64,000 bases of DNA, from contig NZ_CACVCG010000101.1 in NCBI RefSeq assembly GCF_902729435.1, positions 84,250 to 148,249 on the forward strand, written 5' to 3'. The position numbers and the translations under genes are program-made. Shown here one piece after another: positions 41,701 through 53,700 of the stretch (positions are counted from its first letter, which is position 1; each line of letters begins with the position of its first letter). The notes under the pieces are model-generated. The model saw only the letters and a program-made list of their open reading frames with translations, was not told the origin of the DNA and did no database searches. Source of the stretch: Magnetospirillum sp. UT-4. Its GTDB lineage: Bacteria; Pseudomonadota; Alphaproteobacteria; Rhodospirillales; Magnetospirillaceae.

Positions 41701-44700
41701 TCGGGAACGGCCGTCACCACCTGGTGCAGGCTGGCGACGGCGTCGGAAATGGCCGTGGTGCCGCCATGGGCGGTGGTGTCGATGGTGGACCGGGTGGCGC
41801 CGCTGGTCCAGCCGCCGCCATGGGTATTGTCGATGGCGCGGAAGGCGAGGTCCGGCGGGGTGCCGCTGTAATTGGCCACCGGGCTGAAGCGCAGCTGGGT
41901 CGCGGCGGACAGCGCCAGGGCGGTGGCGCCGTCGCCGACGCTGCCCACCGCGTGCCAGGTGGTGCCGGCATCGGTGGAATACTGCCAGGTTCCCTGGGTG
42001 GCGGCGTTGGCGGTGTTGCCGACCACGGCGATGCCGCCGAGGCCGGAGGCGGCATCGACGTCCTGCACCTGGCCGGCCAAGAGCGCCGACACAGCCTGGC
42101 CGGTGATGGAGGTCGGGTCCTCGGTAATGGCGGACATGTCGATGGGCGACGCGGCCGTCACGACGGGCGCGTCGTTCACCGCGGTGACGGAGGTGGTCAG
42201 CGTGGTGGTGGTCGCCGCGATGGGCGTGATGCCCCCGGTTGTATTGGTGTCGATGGTGATGGGGTTGGCGCCGCTTTGCGCCCACGGGCCGGCGTAGGAA
42301 TTGTCGATGCCGCGCACGGTCAGCGCCGGAGCGGCGCCGTTGTAGTCGGGCAGGGCGAGGAAGCGCAGCCGGGCGGTGGCCTGGATGGCCATGGCCATGG
42401 AGCCGTCCATGGCGGGGCCGATATCGGCCCAGGTGGTGCCGTCGTCGCTGGAGAACTGCCATGTCCCCTGGGTGGCGGCGACCGACATGTTGTTGCCGAC
42501 CACGGCGATGCCGCCCAGGGCGGCGGCGGCGTCGATGTCCGAGAAATTGCCGCCGAACAATGACGCCACGGTGGCCCCGGCTGGCGCGGCGGCGTCCTCG
42601 GCCACCGGTGCCAGGGTGGCGGCGCCGGTCATGGTCGGCGCATCGTTCTCGGGCAGGATGGTCGTGGAGAGCGTGCCGGTGGCGCCGGCGATGGCGGTGC
42701 CGCCGCCATTGGTCGTGGTGTTGACGGCGATGCGGTCGGTGGCGCCGGAGAACAGGCCGGTGAAGGTGTTGTCGATGGCGCGCACCACCAGCGCCGGCGG
42801 CGTGCCCTCGTAATCGGCCACCGACAGGAAGCGCAGCTTGGTGGCGGCCGACAGCGCCAGCGCGGTGGCGCCCTCGGCCACCGTGCCGACGTCGGACCAG
42901 GTGGTGCCGTTGACCGAGTACTGCCACTTGCCCTGGGTGGCGGCCACCGCCGCATTGCCGACCACCGCGATGCCGGCCAGGCTGAAGCCGGGGTCGGGGT
43001 CGACCACATTGGTGAACAGCGAGGCGATGGTGGCCCCGGCCGGCGCGGCGACATCCTCCTTGACCGCCGTCAGGGTGGCGGTGCCGGTGGCCGACGGCGC
43101 GTCGTTGGCGTTGGTGACCGTGGTGGTCAGTAGCGTCGGCTCCGTGGCGTGGGCCGAACTGGGCAGGCGCGAGGCGACGTCGGTCAGGGCACGGGTGGCG
43201 GTCAGGCTATTGGACCAGGTGCCGCCATAGGTGTTGTCGACCGCCAGCACCGCCAACTCGGGGGTGGTGCCGGCGAAATCGGTGGCGGGCACGAAGCGCA
43301 GCTTGGCGGTGGCCTGCACCGCCAGGGCGCCGGCGCCGCCATCGACCGTGCCGACATTGGCCCAGGTGGTGCCGTTGTCGGACGAAAATTGCCAGTTGCC
43401 CTGCGTCGTGGCCGGATTGCCGACGATGGCGATGCCCGACAGGCTGGAGCCGGTGTCGGGATCGCTGAACAGCGCCCCGAACAGGCTGGTCACCGTGGCG
43501 CCGGTGATGGTGGCGGCGGAAGCGCCCTCGGTGATGGCCGCCAGGGTGGCGGCGGCGGTGAAGGCGGGGGCGTCGTTGACGTTGTTGACCTGGACCGTGA
43601 CGGTGGCGTCGGCCTCGGAATAGCCGGTGCCGTCATGGGCCTTCCACTTGAAGGTGGCGGCGCCGGTGGCATCACCGTTGGGCACGAACTTCAGGTAGCC
43701 GCCGGTCAGTTGCGCGCTGGTGACGGTGACCTCGCTTGCCTGCAGCATGGCGCTGGTGACGGTGGTCCAGGTGCTGCCGTCCGAAGTGATCTGCAGCGTG
43801 CCGGCGCTGGTGGCGGGCACGGTGACCAGCTTGATCTTGGTCATCGTGTCGGCATCGACGTCCACATACGCGCCGGTGAAGTCGGACAACTGGAAGACGT
43901 AATCGGTGGATTCGGGCGTCGATTTGGTGAAGCCGGACACCACCGGCAGATCGTTGGTGCCGGTCACCGTCACCGTCACCGAGCCGGTCTGGCTGCCGCC
44001 CTGGCCGTCCGAGGCGGTGTAGGTGAAGGTGTCGGTGCCGGTCTGGCCGGCCTTCAGCGCCTGGTACTGCGCCGGTGTCGGGGTGTAGACCAGCTTGCCC
44101 GCGCTGATGGCCACCGTGCCCTTGGCGCCTTGCGTCACCGAGGCCAGCGCCAGGGTGTTGCCGTCCGCGTCGCTGTCGTTGGCCAGGGCGTCGATGACCA
44201 CCGCGGTGTTGGCGTTCACGGCGGTGCCCACATCGGCGGTCACCACCGGGGCGTCGTTCACCGACAGCACGTTCACCGTCACCGTGGCAGTGTCGCTGGT
44301 GACCTTGGTGACGCCGCCGATGGTCACCGTGTTGGTGATGGTGTAGGTGAAGGTGTCGGTGCCGTGGAAATTGGCGTCGGGGGTATAGACCACGGCGGTG
44401 CCGGCGGCATTCAGCGCGATCTTGCCGTTGCTGGGGGCGACCACGGCGCCGATGGAGATGATTTTGCCGCTGTCCAGGGCGGCGCCGTCGGTGCGGGTGT
44501 CGTTGCCCAGCACCGAGATGGTGACGGTGCCGTCCTCGTTGACGGTGGCGGTGTCGTTCTTGGCGTCGGCGGCGGCGGCCGCCGCCTGGGCCTCCGCCTG
44601 TTGCGCGGCGGCGAGCTGGGCGGCCTGCAGCACCTGGCTCTTCCAGCTGGTGAAGTCGGTGTAGAGCGCGTTGGAATCGGCCAGCACCTGGGTCGCCGAC

Positions 44701-47700
44701 GACAGCTGCAGCTGGGCGATGGTGGCCTGGGCCTTGGCGTTGGTGGCGGCGGTGGCCGCCTCCTGGGCGTATCCGCTGGCCTCGGTGGTGTCGGCCAGGG
44801 TGTTGGCGTCGTCTCCGACCGTATTGGTATCGTCGTCCAGGGTGGTGACGTCGGCAAGCTTGCCGTCGGCCTCGTCGTCCCAGTGGGCGGCCTGGGTGGC
44901 GGCGTTGGCCGCCAGCTGCTTGATGCCCAGGGTGCCGGTGGCCGAATCGGCCTTGGTCTGCAGCGCCACCGCCTTGGCCCGGATGGCGTCGGCGATGGTG
45001 GCGTCGGCGGTCGGGTTGGCGGCCTTCCAGGTATCGATGTCGCTGATGATGGTGGCCAGCTTGTTCAGCACCGTGCCGGCGCCGCCGGCGGTGCCGATCA
45101 GGGCATCGACGCTGTCCCTGGCATCAGCGGCGGCGGTCTTGGCGGCTTCGGTATCGGCGGCCGAGCGGGCGGTGGCCGAGACCGACGAATCCACCATCTG
45201 CTCGTAGACCAGGGCGGCGTTGCTGCCGGCGGTGCTGGCGGCGTTGGCGGACAGCGCCGCGTCGGCGGCGGCGGCGTTGGCGGTGGCGACGGCGCGGTCG
45301 GCATCGATCACCTGGGTGGCGGCGCTGGTGGCGGCGGCCTGGGTCTTGTCGGCCCAGGCTTGGGCCTCGGTGGCGGCGACCAGGGTGAAGGCGCCGGTGG
45401 ACAGGGTGACGGTCTTGGCCGCATTGGCCGCCAGCGCCGCCGAAGCGGCCTCGGTGGTCAGCCCGTTGCTGTCGTCATAGGCGGCGGCCGCCGCCAGCTT
45501 GGCGGTGTTGGCCTCGTTGCGCGCGGCCAGCGCGGCGGCGGCGGCGTTGTCGGCCTGGGTCTTCCAATGGGCGGCATTCTCGCCGAGATAGAGGCCGGTG
45601 GGGGTTGGCGTTGCGACGGTTGGAACCGCGTTCAGCGCCGCCTGGGCGGCGCGGAAGGCGTATTCCTTGGCCAGGGCCGCCTGGGTCGCCGCAGTGGCCG
45701 CCTTGGCCTGGGCGATGGCGAGCTGGTCATTGGCGGTCTGGTAGGCGGTCCGCGCGGTGGTGGCGTTGGTGACCAGAATCTGTGCCGCCTGGGCCACCAG
45801 CAGTTCGTCGGCGACCTTGATCCGCTCGGCCGCCGTCTTGGTCTGGGCGGTATCGACGATGGCGGCCAGGCGCTCGATCTCGATGCGGGCGTCGTCGACG
45901 GTCTTGGCGTATTCGACCGCCTGGCCGGCGGTGACGGTGGCGGAGCCCAGTTTGGTGGCGCCGATGGTCTGGTTGATCAGCGCCAATTGGCCGTAGGCGC
46001 TCTTGACGGTGGCGGCGTCGGTGGTGGTGCCCAGCGCGGTGGCGGACTGGGTGGAGTAGTCGTCCACCGCGGACTTGGCCAGCAGTGCCTTCTTGTAGGC
46101 GGCTTCGATGATGGCGCGGGCGCTGCGGTCGGCCGAGGCGGTGTCGCTCTGGTTGACGTAGAGCGCGTTGTAGATGCCGAGGATGGTGTCGTAATCGCCG
46201 CCGGCATTGGCCTTGGAAGCGGCGGCCAAAGCGGCCTTGCCGGCGGCGTCGTTGGCGCTGCCGGTGGCATCGACGGTGTTCTGGGCCGAACTTTTGTCGT
46301 CGGCGGCGTCGGCCTTGGCGGTGACGATGGTGACCTTGTTCTCGGCGTCCGCCAGCAGCTGGCCGGCGACCGAGACCTGGGACGAGACGTCGGATTGCAG
46401 CTTGGCCACCACCTTGACCTGGTCCTGGGCGGTGGCGGCCTTGGCGGCGGCGGATTCCGACGCGGCGGCGGCGGTCTTGGCGAAGGCGGCGGCGGCGGCG
46501 GCGGCGGCCTGGGCGGTGGTGAAGTCGTCGGTTTCTGCGGCCAGGGCGGCCTTGCCGGCGGCATCGTTGGTGGTGCCGCTGGCGTCGTAGGCGTTCTGGG
46601 CGTCGGTGGCCAGCGAGGCGGCGTCGGCGGCATTGGTTCCGTCGTCATAGGCGGCGGTGGCGGCGGCGGCGGCGGCATCGGCCTTGACGGCGGCGGAATC
46701 GGTGGCGCCGTCGCCCAGCACCGTTACCCGCGCGGTGCCGATATTGGTGGCGGCGGCGTCCTTGGCGTCGGTGAGGGTGTTCAGCGTGGCGGTATCGACA
46801 CCGGTGCGTCCGCTCAGACTGGTGATCTTGTCGATGAGCGCCTTCAGGCGGCCCGAGGCGGTGTCGCCGTAATCGGCCAGGCGGGTGGTGGCCTTGCCGA
46901 TTTCGGTGTCCAGGGTGGCGCGCAAGGACCCATCGGCGACGGTGTCGGCATCGCCGCCGTCCACCGCGATCAGGTTGCGCGCGGCCAACGCGGTGGCGGC
47001 GGCGGCGGCGGCCTTGGTGGCGGCGCTCAAAGCGGCCTGGCGGGCCGCCTCGGCCGCCGACTGGGCGCCGGCGAGGGTGCCGGCCTCAGCCGCCTGGGCC
47101 TCGGCCAGCAGCGACTTGGTGACGTTCAGCGACTCGAAGGCCTGGTCGGCGTAGGACTTGGCCAGCGCCGCCTGCTTGGCGACCTCGGCCTGGATGCCGG
47201 TGGCCTTGGCCAGGTCGGCCTCGGCCTTGGCGAGGGCGAGGCGGGCGGCGGCGGCGGTTGCGGCCTGGGGATCGTTGGCATCGTCGTCGGTGGTGCCGAG
47301 ATTGTCGGCATTGACATTCATCTGGTCGGGCAGGTCGGCGGCCAGGTCGCGGGCGGCCTGGGCACCGGCCAGGGCGGCATTGGCCTCGACCCCCACCGCC
47401 AGGGCCTGCTCGTAGGCGGCGAAGGCGTTGGTGTACGCGGTTTCGGCGGCGGTGACCTTGGCCAGTGCGGCGGCGCTGGTGATGGCGGTGCCGTCGGTGT
47501 TGTCGGCGGTGGCGTCCAGGGCCGCCTGGGCGGCGACGTTCTTGGCCGCCAGGGCATCGGCGACGTGGTCGATGCCGTCGGCGTCGCCGGTATTGGAGGT
47601 GACCTTCTTAAGCGCGGCATCGGCATCGGCCAGCGCCGTGGTCATGGCCGTCTCCACCTCGCGCTGGGCGGTGTACTGGGCCAGGGTCTCGGCGGCGGTG

Positions 47701-50700
47701 GCATTGGCCTGGGTGGCGGCGGCGTCGGCCAAAGCGGACTGGGCACCCACATAGGACTCGTAGGCGGTATCGGCGGTGGCCTCGGCCAGGGCGGCGCGGG
47801 CGACGGCGGCATCGGCGGCGGCGCGGGCCTTGGTGGCGGCATCGACGGCATTGTTGTAGGCGGCCAGGGCGGCGTTGTAGGCGTCCTGGTAGGCCACCAC
47901 CACCAGGTTGGCGGCGTCGTTGCCGTTGGCCGACAGCGCCGCCTGGTATGCGGCATAGGCGGTGTTTTTCGACCCCAGCTGCGAATCGCGGGCGGCCTCG
48001 GCGGCGGCGGCGGCGATCAGCGGGTCGCGGGTGTCGGCGCGGGCGGAATTGGCGGCGATGGCCGCCGCCTCGTAGGAGGCCTGGGCGGTGGTCAGCCCGG
48101 CACCGGCGTCGGTGTAGCCGGCGATGGAGCCCAGACGGGTGGTGACCACCGTGCCCAGGCGCCAGGATTCGGCGGCCGCCTTCAGGTTGCCGGCGGCGTC
48201 CGAGATGGCGCGGGCGACGGCGGCGTAGCTCTGGGCGTCCTTGTTGTGATTGGCGGCCGCCGCCACCTCGTCCATGGCGGCGGAATAGCCGTCGCCGGCC
48301 TCGGCCGCCGCCTCGAACGCCGCCTTGGCCTTCAGCGCCGAAGCCGCAGACTTGGCGGCCGCCGACTGGGCACCGGCGATATCGCCGGCCTCGAACAAAC
48401 TCTGCGCCTGATTCTGGAACGTCTGGGCGTCGGTCTTGTGGCCGGCGGCGGCGGTGACGTAGTCGCCGGCCTGCGACTCGGCGCGGGCCTCGGCGGCGGC
48501 GCGGGTGCGCTCGGCCTCCAGGATCTCTTCCAGCTTGGCGGTGGCGGCGGCCTTCGAGGCGTTTTCGGCGTCGGTCTTGGCCTGGGCGGCGGCGGCGTAG
48601 GTGGTGAGCTTGGCCTCGGCGGCGGCGTCCACCTGCAGCGCCTGGGCCTTGGCCGCTTCGGCGGTGGCGACGGCTTTCTCGGCGCGGGTCACCAGCTGCT
48701 CGAGCTGCAGGATGGTGGTGTTGGCTTCCTTGGCCTTGGCGGCGGCGGCCGGGCCAAGGTCGAGCAGGGTCAGCACGGTGGCCTTGACCGCCGCCAGCTG
48801 GGCCCTGGTCTCGTCGAGCTTGCCGGCGGCATCGTTGGTGGAGCCGTCGGCGTTCCACGCGGCGACCGCGCTATTCTTCAGGGTGTCGATGTCGCTGGCC
48901 AGCGTATTGAAGTCGCCGGTCGATGTCATCTGACCCAGTTTGGTCTTGGCCGTCCCCAAGGCATTGGTGGCGGTGGTGGCGAAGCCCTCGGCGGCGACGG
49001 CGGCATTGGTTGCCGCAACCTTGGCCGCGGCGATTTCAGCCAGGCCGGCATCGGCGGCGGCGCCCTGGGCATGGTCGGCCTTGAGGCGGGCATCGGCGGC
49101 GGCGGTGCGGGCCTCTTCCAGGCGGGCGCGGGCGGCCTGGGCGGCGGCCTCGGCGGCGGCGCGGCTGCCGGCGCCATCGGCGGTGGCGACCTCGGCCTCG
49201 ATGGCGCCCAGCTTGGTGGTCACGGTGCCGGCGGCATTCTGGGCGTCGGCCTGGTCCTGGGTGGTGGTGGCGTTGGTATAGGCGGTCTTGGCCTCGTCGG
49301 CGTCGGCCAGCGACGCCTGGGCCTCGGCATTCAGGCGCCTGGCCTCGTCCAGGGCGGCGGCGGCCTGCTGGCGGGCGGCGTCGATGCCCTTGGTCTCGGC
49401 CTGGGCGGCGACGGCGGTCAGTCCGTTCACCGCGCTGTCGATGGCGGCGGCGTTGCCGGTGGCGCGGGCCTGGGCCAGCAGCAGCGAGGCCTCGGCCGAA
49501 TCGGCGGCGAAGTCGGCGGCGTCGCGCGCCGCCTGGGCCGACAGAACCGCCTTCACCGCCGCATGATAGACCGAATTCATCTGGGTGACGAAGGCGGTCT
49601 CGGTGCTCAGGTTCCAGGTGGCGATCTTGGCCAGCACGATTGCCGCCTCGGCCCGGGCGCCCTCGGCCTGCTGGTACTTGGTCGCCGCCAGGTCGGCGGC
49701 GGCGCGGGCCTGCTGGGCGTCGGTCTGGGCGGCGGCGACGTCGAAGGTGCCGGCATCGTCGTGGCCATCGGCCTCGGCGGCCTCGGTCTTGGCGGTCTGC
49801 GACGCCTGCTCGGCCGCCTTGGTGGCGGTGACCGCGGCGTCCACCGCAATCGCCAGGTCGCCCTTGATGTCGTTGATGGCGGTGGTCTTGGCGAAGCTCA
49901 GATACCACTCGGCCGCCGCTTCGTCGCCGCGGGCCTTGGTCTGGGCGTCGTAGGCGGCCAGCAGGGCGGACAGCTTGACGGAAGCGCTGGTCTCCGCCTG
50001 GGTGACCTGGGCCTTGACCGTGTTGTAGGCGGTCTCGGCCAGGGCGGCGGCGGCCTCGTACTTGACCGCCTCGGCGTTGACGATGGCGTAGGCCTGTTCC
50101 CACTGGGAGAAGATGCCGGTGAAGAAGGCCTTGATTTCCAGGTTGATGGCCAGACCCTGCGCCACCAGCACGGTGGTCGCCTCGAGGCGGGCGTCGGTGA
50201 CCGGCAGGCCGAGGGCGGCGTTGAGCAGGGTGGTATTGGTGGGATCGGCCTCGGCCGCCTGGATCTTGGTCACCGCGTCGGCGGCGAAGGCCTTGGCCTT
50301 GATCTCGTCGGCGAGGTCGGTGGAGGCCGCGGCGGCGGCGGCGTCGGCGCCGGTGTGGGCGGCGATGTAGGCGGCGACGGCGCCGTCATAGGCGGTGTCG
50401 GCGGCGGTCTTGGCGGCGTTGGCGGCAGCCAGGGCCTGGGTCAGGTAGTCCCCGCGGACATCGCCGATGGCGGCGGCGGCGGAGGCCACCATGGTGGTGG
50501 CGGTGACGTAGTTCTGTCCCAGCATCACCAGCGCCTTGGCGTCGAGGATGCGGGTATAGGCATCGGCAGCCACCGTGGACGCCGCCTTCCATGCCGCCAC
50601 CTCCACATACTTGTCGGTGGCGGTGTTGGTGGCGCCGGTGGCGGCCTGGTAGGTGTTGAAGGCCAGGGTGTAGTTGGTGGCGGCGTTGGTCTTGGCGGCC

Positions 50701-53700
50701 AGGGCCGAGTCCAGGGCGTCGTCCAGGTGACCCAGCCGGGTGGCGCCGGTCGAGGTGAAGGCCGACACCACCTTGTTGGCGGCGCCCTGCAGGTTGGCGC
50801 CCACGGTGACATCGACGGTGGTGGCGCCGATCTTCACCGTGGTGGCGGTGGACGAGAAGGTCGCCACCGCGTCGGCGGCGTCGTCCATCTTCGGCTTGAC
50901 CTGGGTGTCGGCATAGCCGCGCGCCCCTTCCGCCACCGCCTCGGCCTTCTGCCAGGTCAGGTAGGCCGGGGTCTCGGCGTCGCGGGCGTCCTCGAGCGCC
51001 GCGATGGCGGCGGCGCTGGCGTCCTTGGCGGTGTTGAGGTCCAGGGTCTTGGTGACGCGGGTCGCCTGCTTGGTCGCCTCGTCCGCGGCGGCGGTGCCGC
51101 TGACCCAGGCGGTGATGGCGTCGGTCTTGTAGCTGTCGCTGTCGGGGTTGGCGGTGATGGTCTTCAGCATGTTCAGCGGCGCGCCCGCCGCCGCGACCGC
51201 GACCTCGACCTTGGCGAAGCTGGTCGCCGCCGCATCCAGCTTGGCCGCTATGGTACCGCTGGGATAATTGACCGCCAGGGTGGCGACCTGGGCCTTGTAG
51301 GTGGTCGCCTGGGTCTGGTAGGTGGTGAGCTTTCCGCTCAGGGTGTCGAACTTGGCCTGCTCCTGCGCCGTCAGGGTGCCGGCGGTCTGCCAGGTGGTCA
51401 GCAGCGCCTCGATCTGCGCCTGCACCACTTCCTGGCGCGCGGCCAGGACCTGGACCTTGGCGGTGGCCTTGGCGGCTTCGACCTCGGCCTTGGCGATCTC
51501 GAGCCCCTGGAACAGGCCGCTGCTGGAGGCGCCCTGTTCCTCGAGCTGCTCGACGATGGTGGTGGCGGCGGTTTCCTTGGTGGTAATCAGGTTCTCGAGG
51601 GCGATGATCTTGTCGTCGTTGTCGACGTCGCCATCGGCATCCTGATCGGTCAGGCCGGTGAACGCGGCGGTGATCTCCGCCTCGATCTCGTCGTCCTCGG
51701 CATCGGTGACGCCGTCCTCGTTCCAGTCGCCCGAGGCGTTCAGCGCCACCGAGCCGTCGGCGGCGGTAGTGGTGAAGCCGAGGCCGCCGAAATACTGCGC
51801 CGCCAGATCCTCGCCGCGGGCGCCGTAGAGCAGCTGCAGCGCGGCGATGTCGTGGGCCAGCGGCTTGTCGGAATAGCCGTAGAGGCCGCCGCCGTAATAG
51901 GACATGACGCTGTAGGCCAGCGAATCGTAGGGGCCGGCCTGGGCGCCGGTGCCGTTGTACTCGCCGGAATGCTCCAGGCCCAAGGCGTGGCCGATCTCGT
52001 GCAGCAGGGTGAAGAAGCCGTAGCTGCCCGCCCCCAAATCCCAGTTCATGGGGTTGGCGGCATCGATCCAGACGTCGCCGCCGATGCCCTCGCCGGGCAT
52101 GTAGGTCCAGGCCACGTCGGGGCCGGTGGTGGTGTTGGCGAAGCGGATTTCGCCGCCCTCGCCGGTGACCTCGACGAAGGTGATGTTGGCGACGTCGGCC
52201 CAATTGGCCAGGGCCTGGCGCACCGCCGCCTTCTGGGCGTCCGAGAACGAGCCGAAGCCGCCGCCCTCGATCATGCCGGCGTAATCGGCCGGCACCTGGT
52301 CGGGGAAGGAATAGGTGACGATGGTGGTGCCCGAGGCATCGGTGTCGCCCCAGGTCCTGCTGCTGATCAGCTCCAGGATGGCCTCGGCCTGGTCCAGCTG
52401 ATCGGGGGTGAAGCCCTGGATGAACGACAGGTCGCCGTAGAGCAGACGGGCCTGTTCGACCGGAATCAGGGTTTCCAGGTAATTGGAAATGCCGCTGACC
52501 AGTTCCAGCAGTTCGGTGACTTCCTCGATGGCCACCTGGATGTCGTCGGCGAAGGCGTCGGCATCCTCGACGTCGATGTCGTCGATGAAGTCCTCGAAAT
52601 CGTCCTCGATCTCCTCGATGTCCTCGTCAAGTCCCTGCAACAGCTCGATCAGTTCGGCCGCAAGCTCCTCGAGGCCGTTCTGGATGTAGAGTTCGGCCAG
52701 ATCCGACACGCCGTTGAACAGGGTGTCCGGCTGCTGATAGGTCTGCGGCGGTTCCGGCAGCAAATTGATCTGCTGGTCGGTGCCCTGGGTGGTGCCCGGC
52801 TGCAGGGTCTCGGAAAAGCCCTTGTCGATCTGGCTCGAGAACGAGCCCACATTGGCGTTGCCGATCATCGAGCCGATCTGGGCGGCCGAGAATTGCTGCA
52901 CGCTGGCGACGCCGGACGGGCTGACGTTCAGGCCCAGGCCGGGGGTGTTGACGGTGAAGCTCTGGCCCGACGAGGTGGTGAAGGTCAGCTGGCCGACCAC
53001 GCCGCCCTGTTCCGGCACCAGCACCGCTTGCACGCCGTCCGATCCGACCTTGCCGCCGCCGGCGGTGCCGCGGATGCCGATGGTCATGGCCGGCGTCTTG
53101 ATGCTGGCCGCCTCGGGCGCCATCTTGGCGATCTGGCCGGACACGAAGGTGAACGAGCCGCTCACCACCGACATCTGGGCGTGGGCCAGGTTGGCGCCGG
53201 GGTCGTAGACCAGGTCGTCGAGCACGGCGCGGCCCTTGGCGCCCACCGCGAAGGTGGACTTGTCGGCGAAGACCAGGCTGACATTGGCGCCTTCGCCCGA
53301 CAGGATCTGGTCGCCCTTGTGGACCACGTCGCCCTGCTTCAGCGTGGCGCGGGTGCCGTCGGCCCGGCGCACCTCGACCGAGCCGGTGACCGTCTCGACC
53401 TTGCCGATGGGGTCCAGTCCGGGGCCGTCGCCGGCCTGGGCGAACTGCCCGGGCGCCATCGGCCCGGCCAGCTTTCCGGCCAGCGCCGGATCGATCAGCA
53501 TGCCGATCTCGTTGACCAGCGCCGGCGGCGTCTCGGTGGCGAAGTAGTTCTTGATGACGATGCGGCTGCCGTCGGCGCCGACCAGGACCAGATCGAGGCC
53601 GGACCTCTGGTAGTCGGCGGTCAGCAGGAAGTCGCCGCCCGGCACCAGGATGCGAGCCGATCCGCCAGCGTCGATGACGTGGGGAGCAATCATGTGAGGC

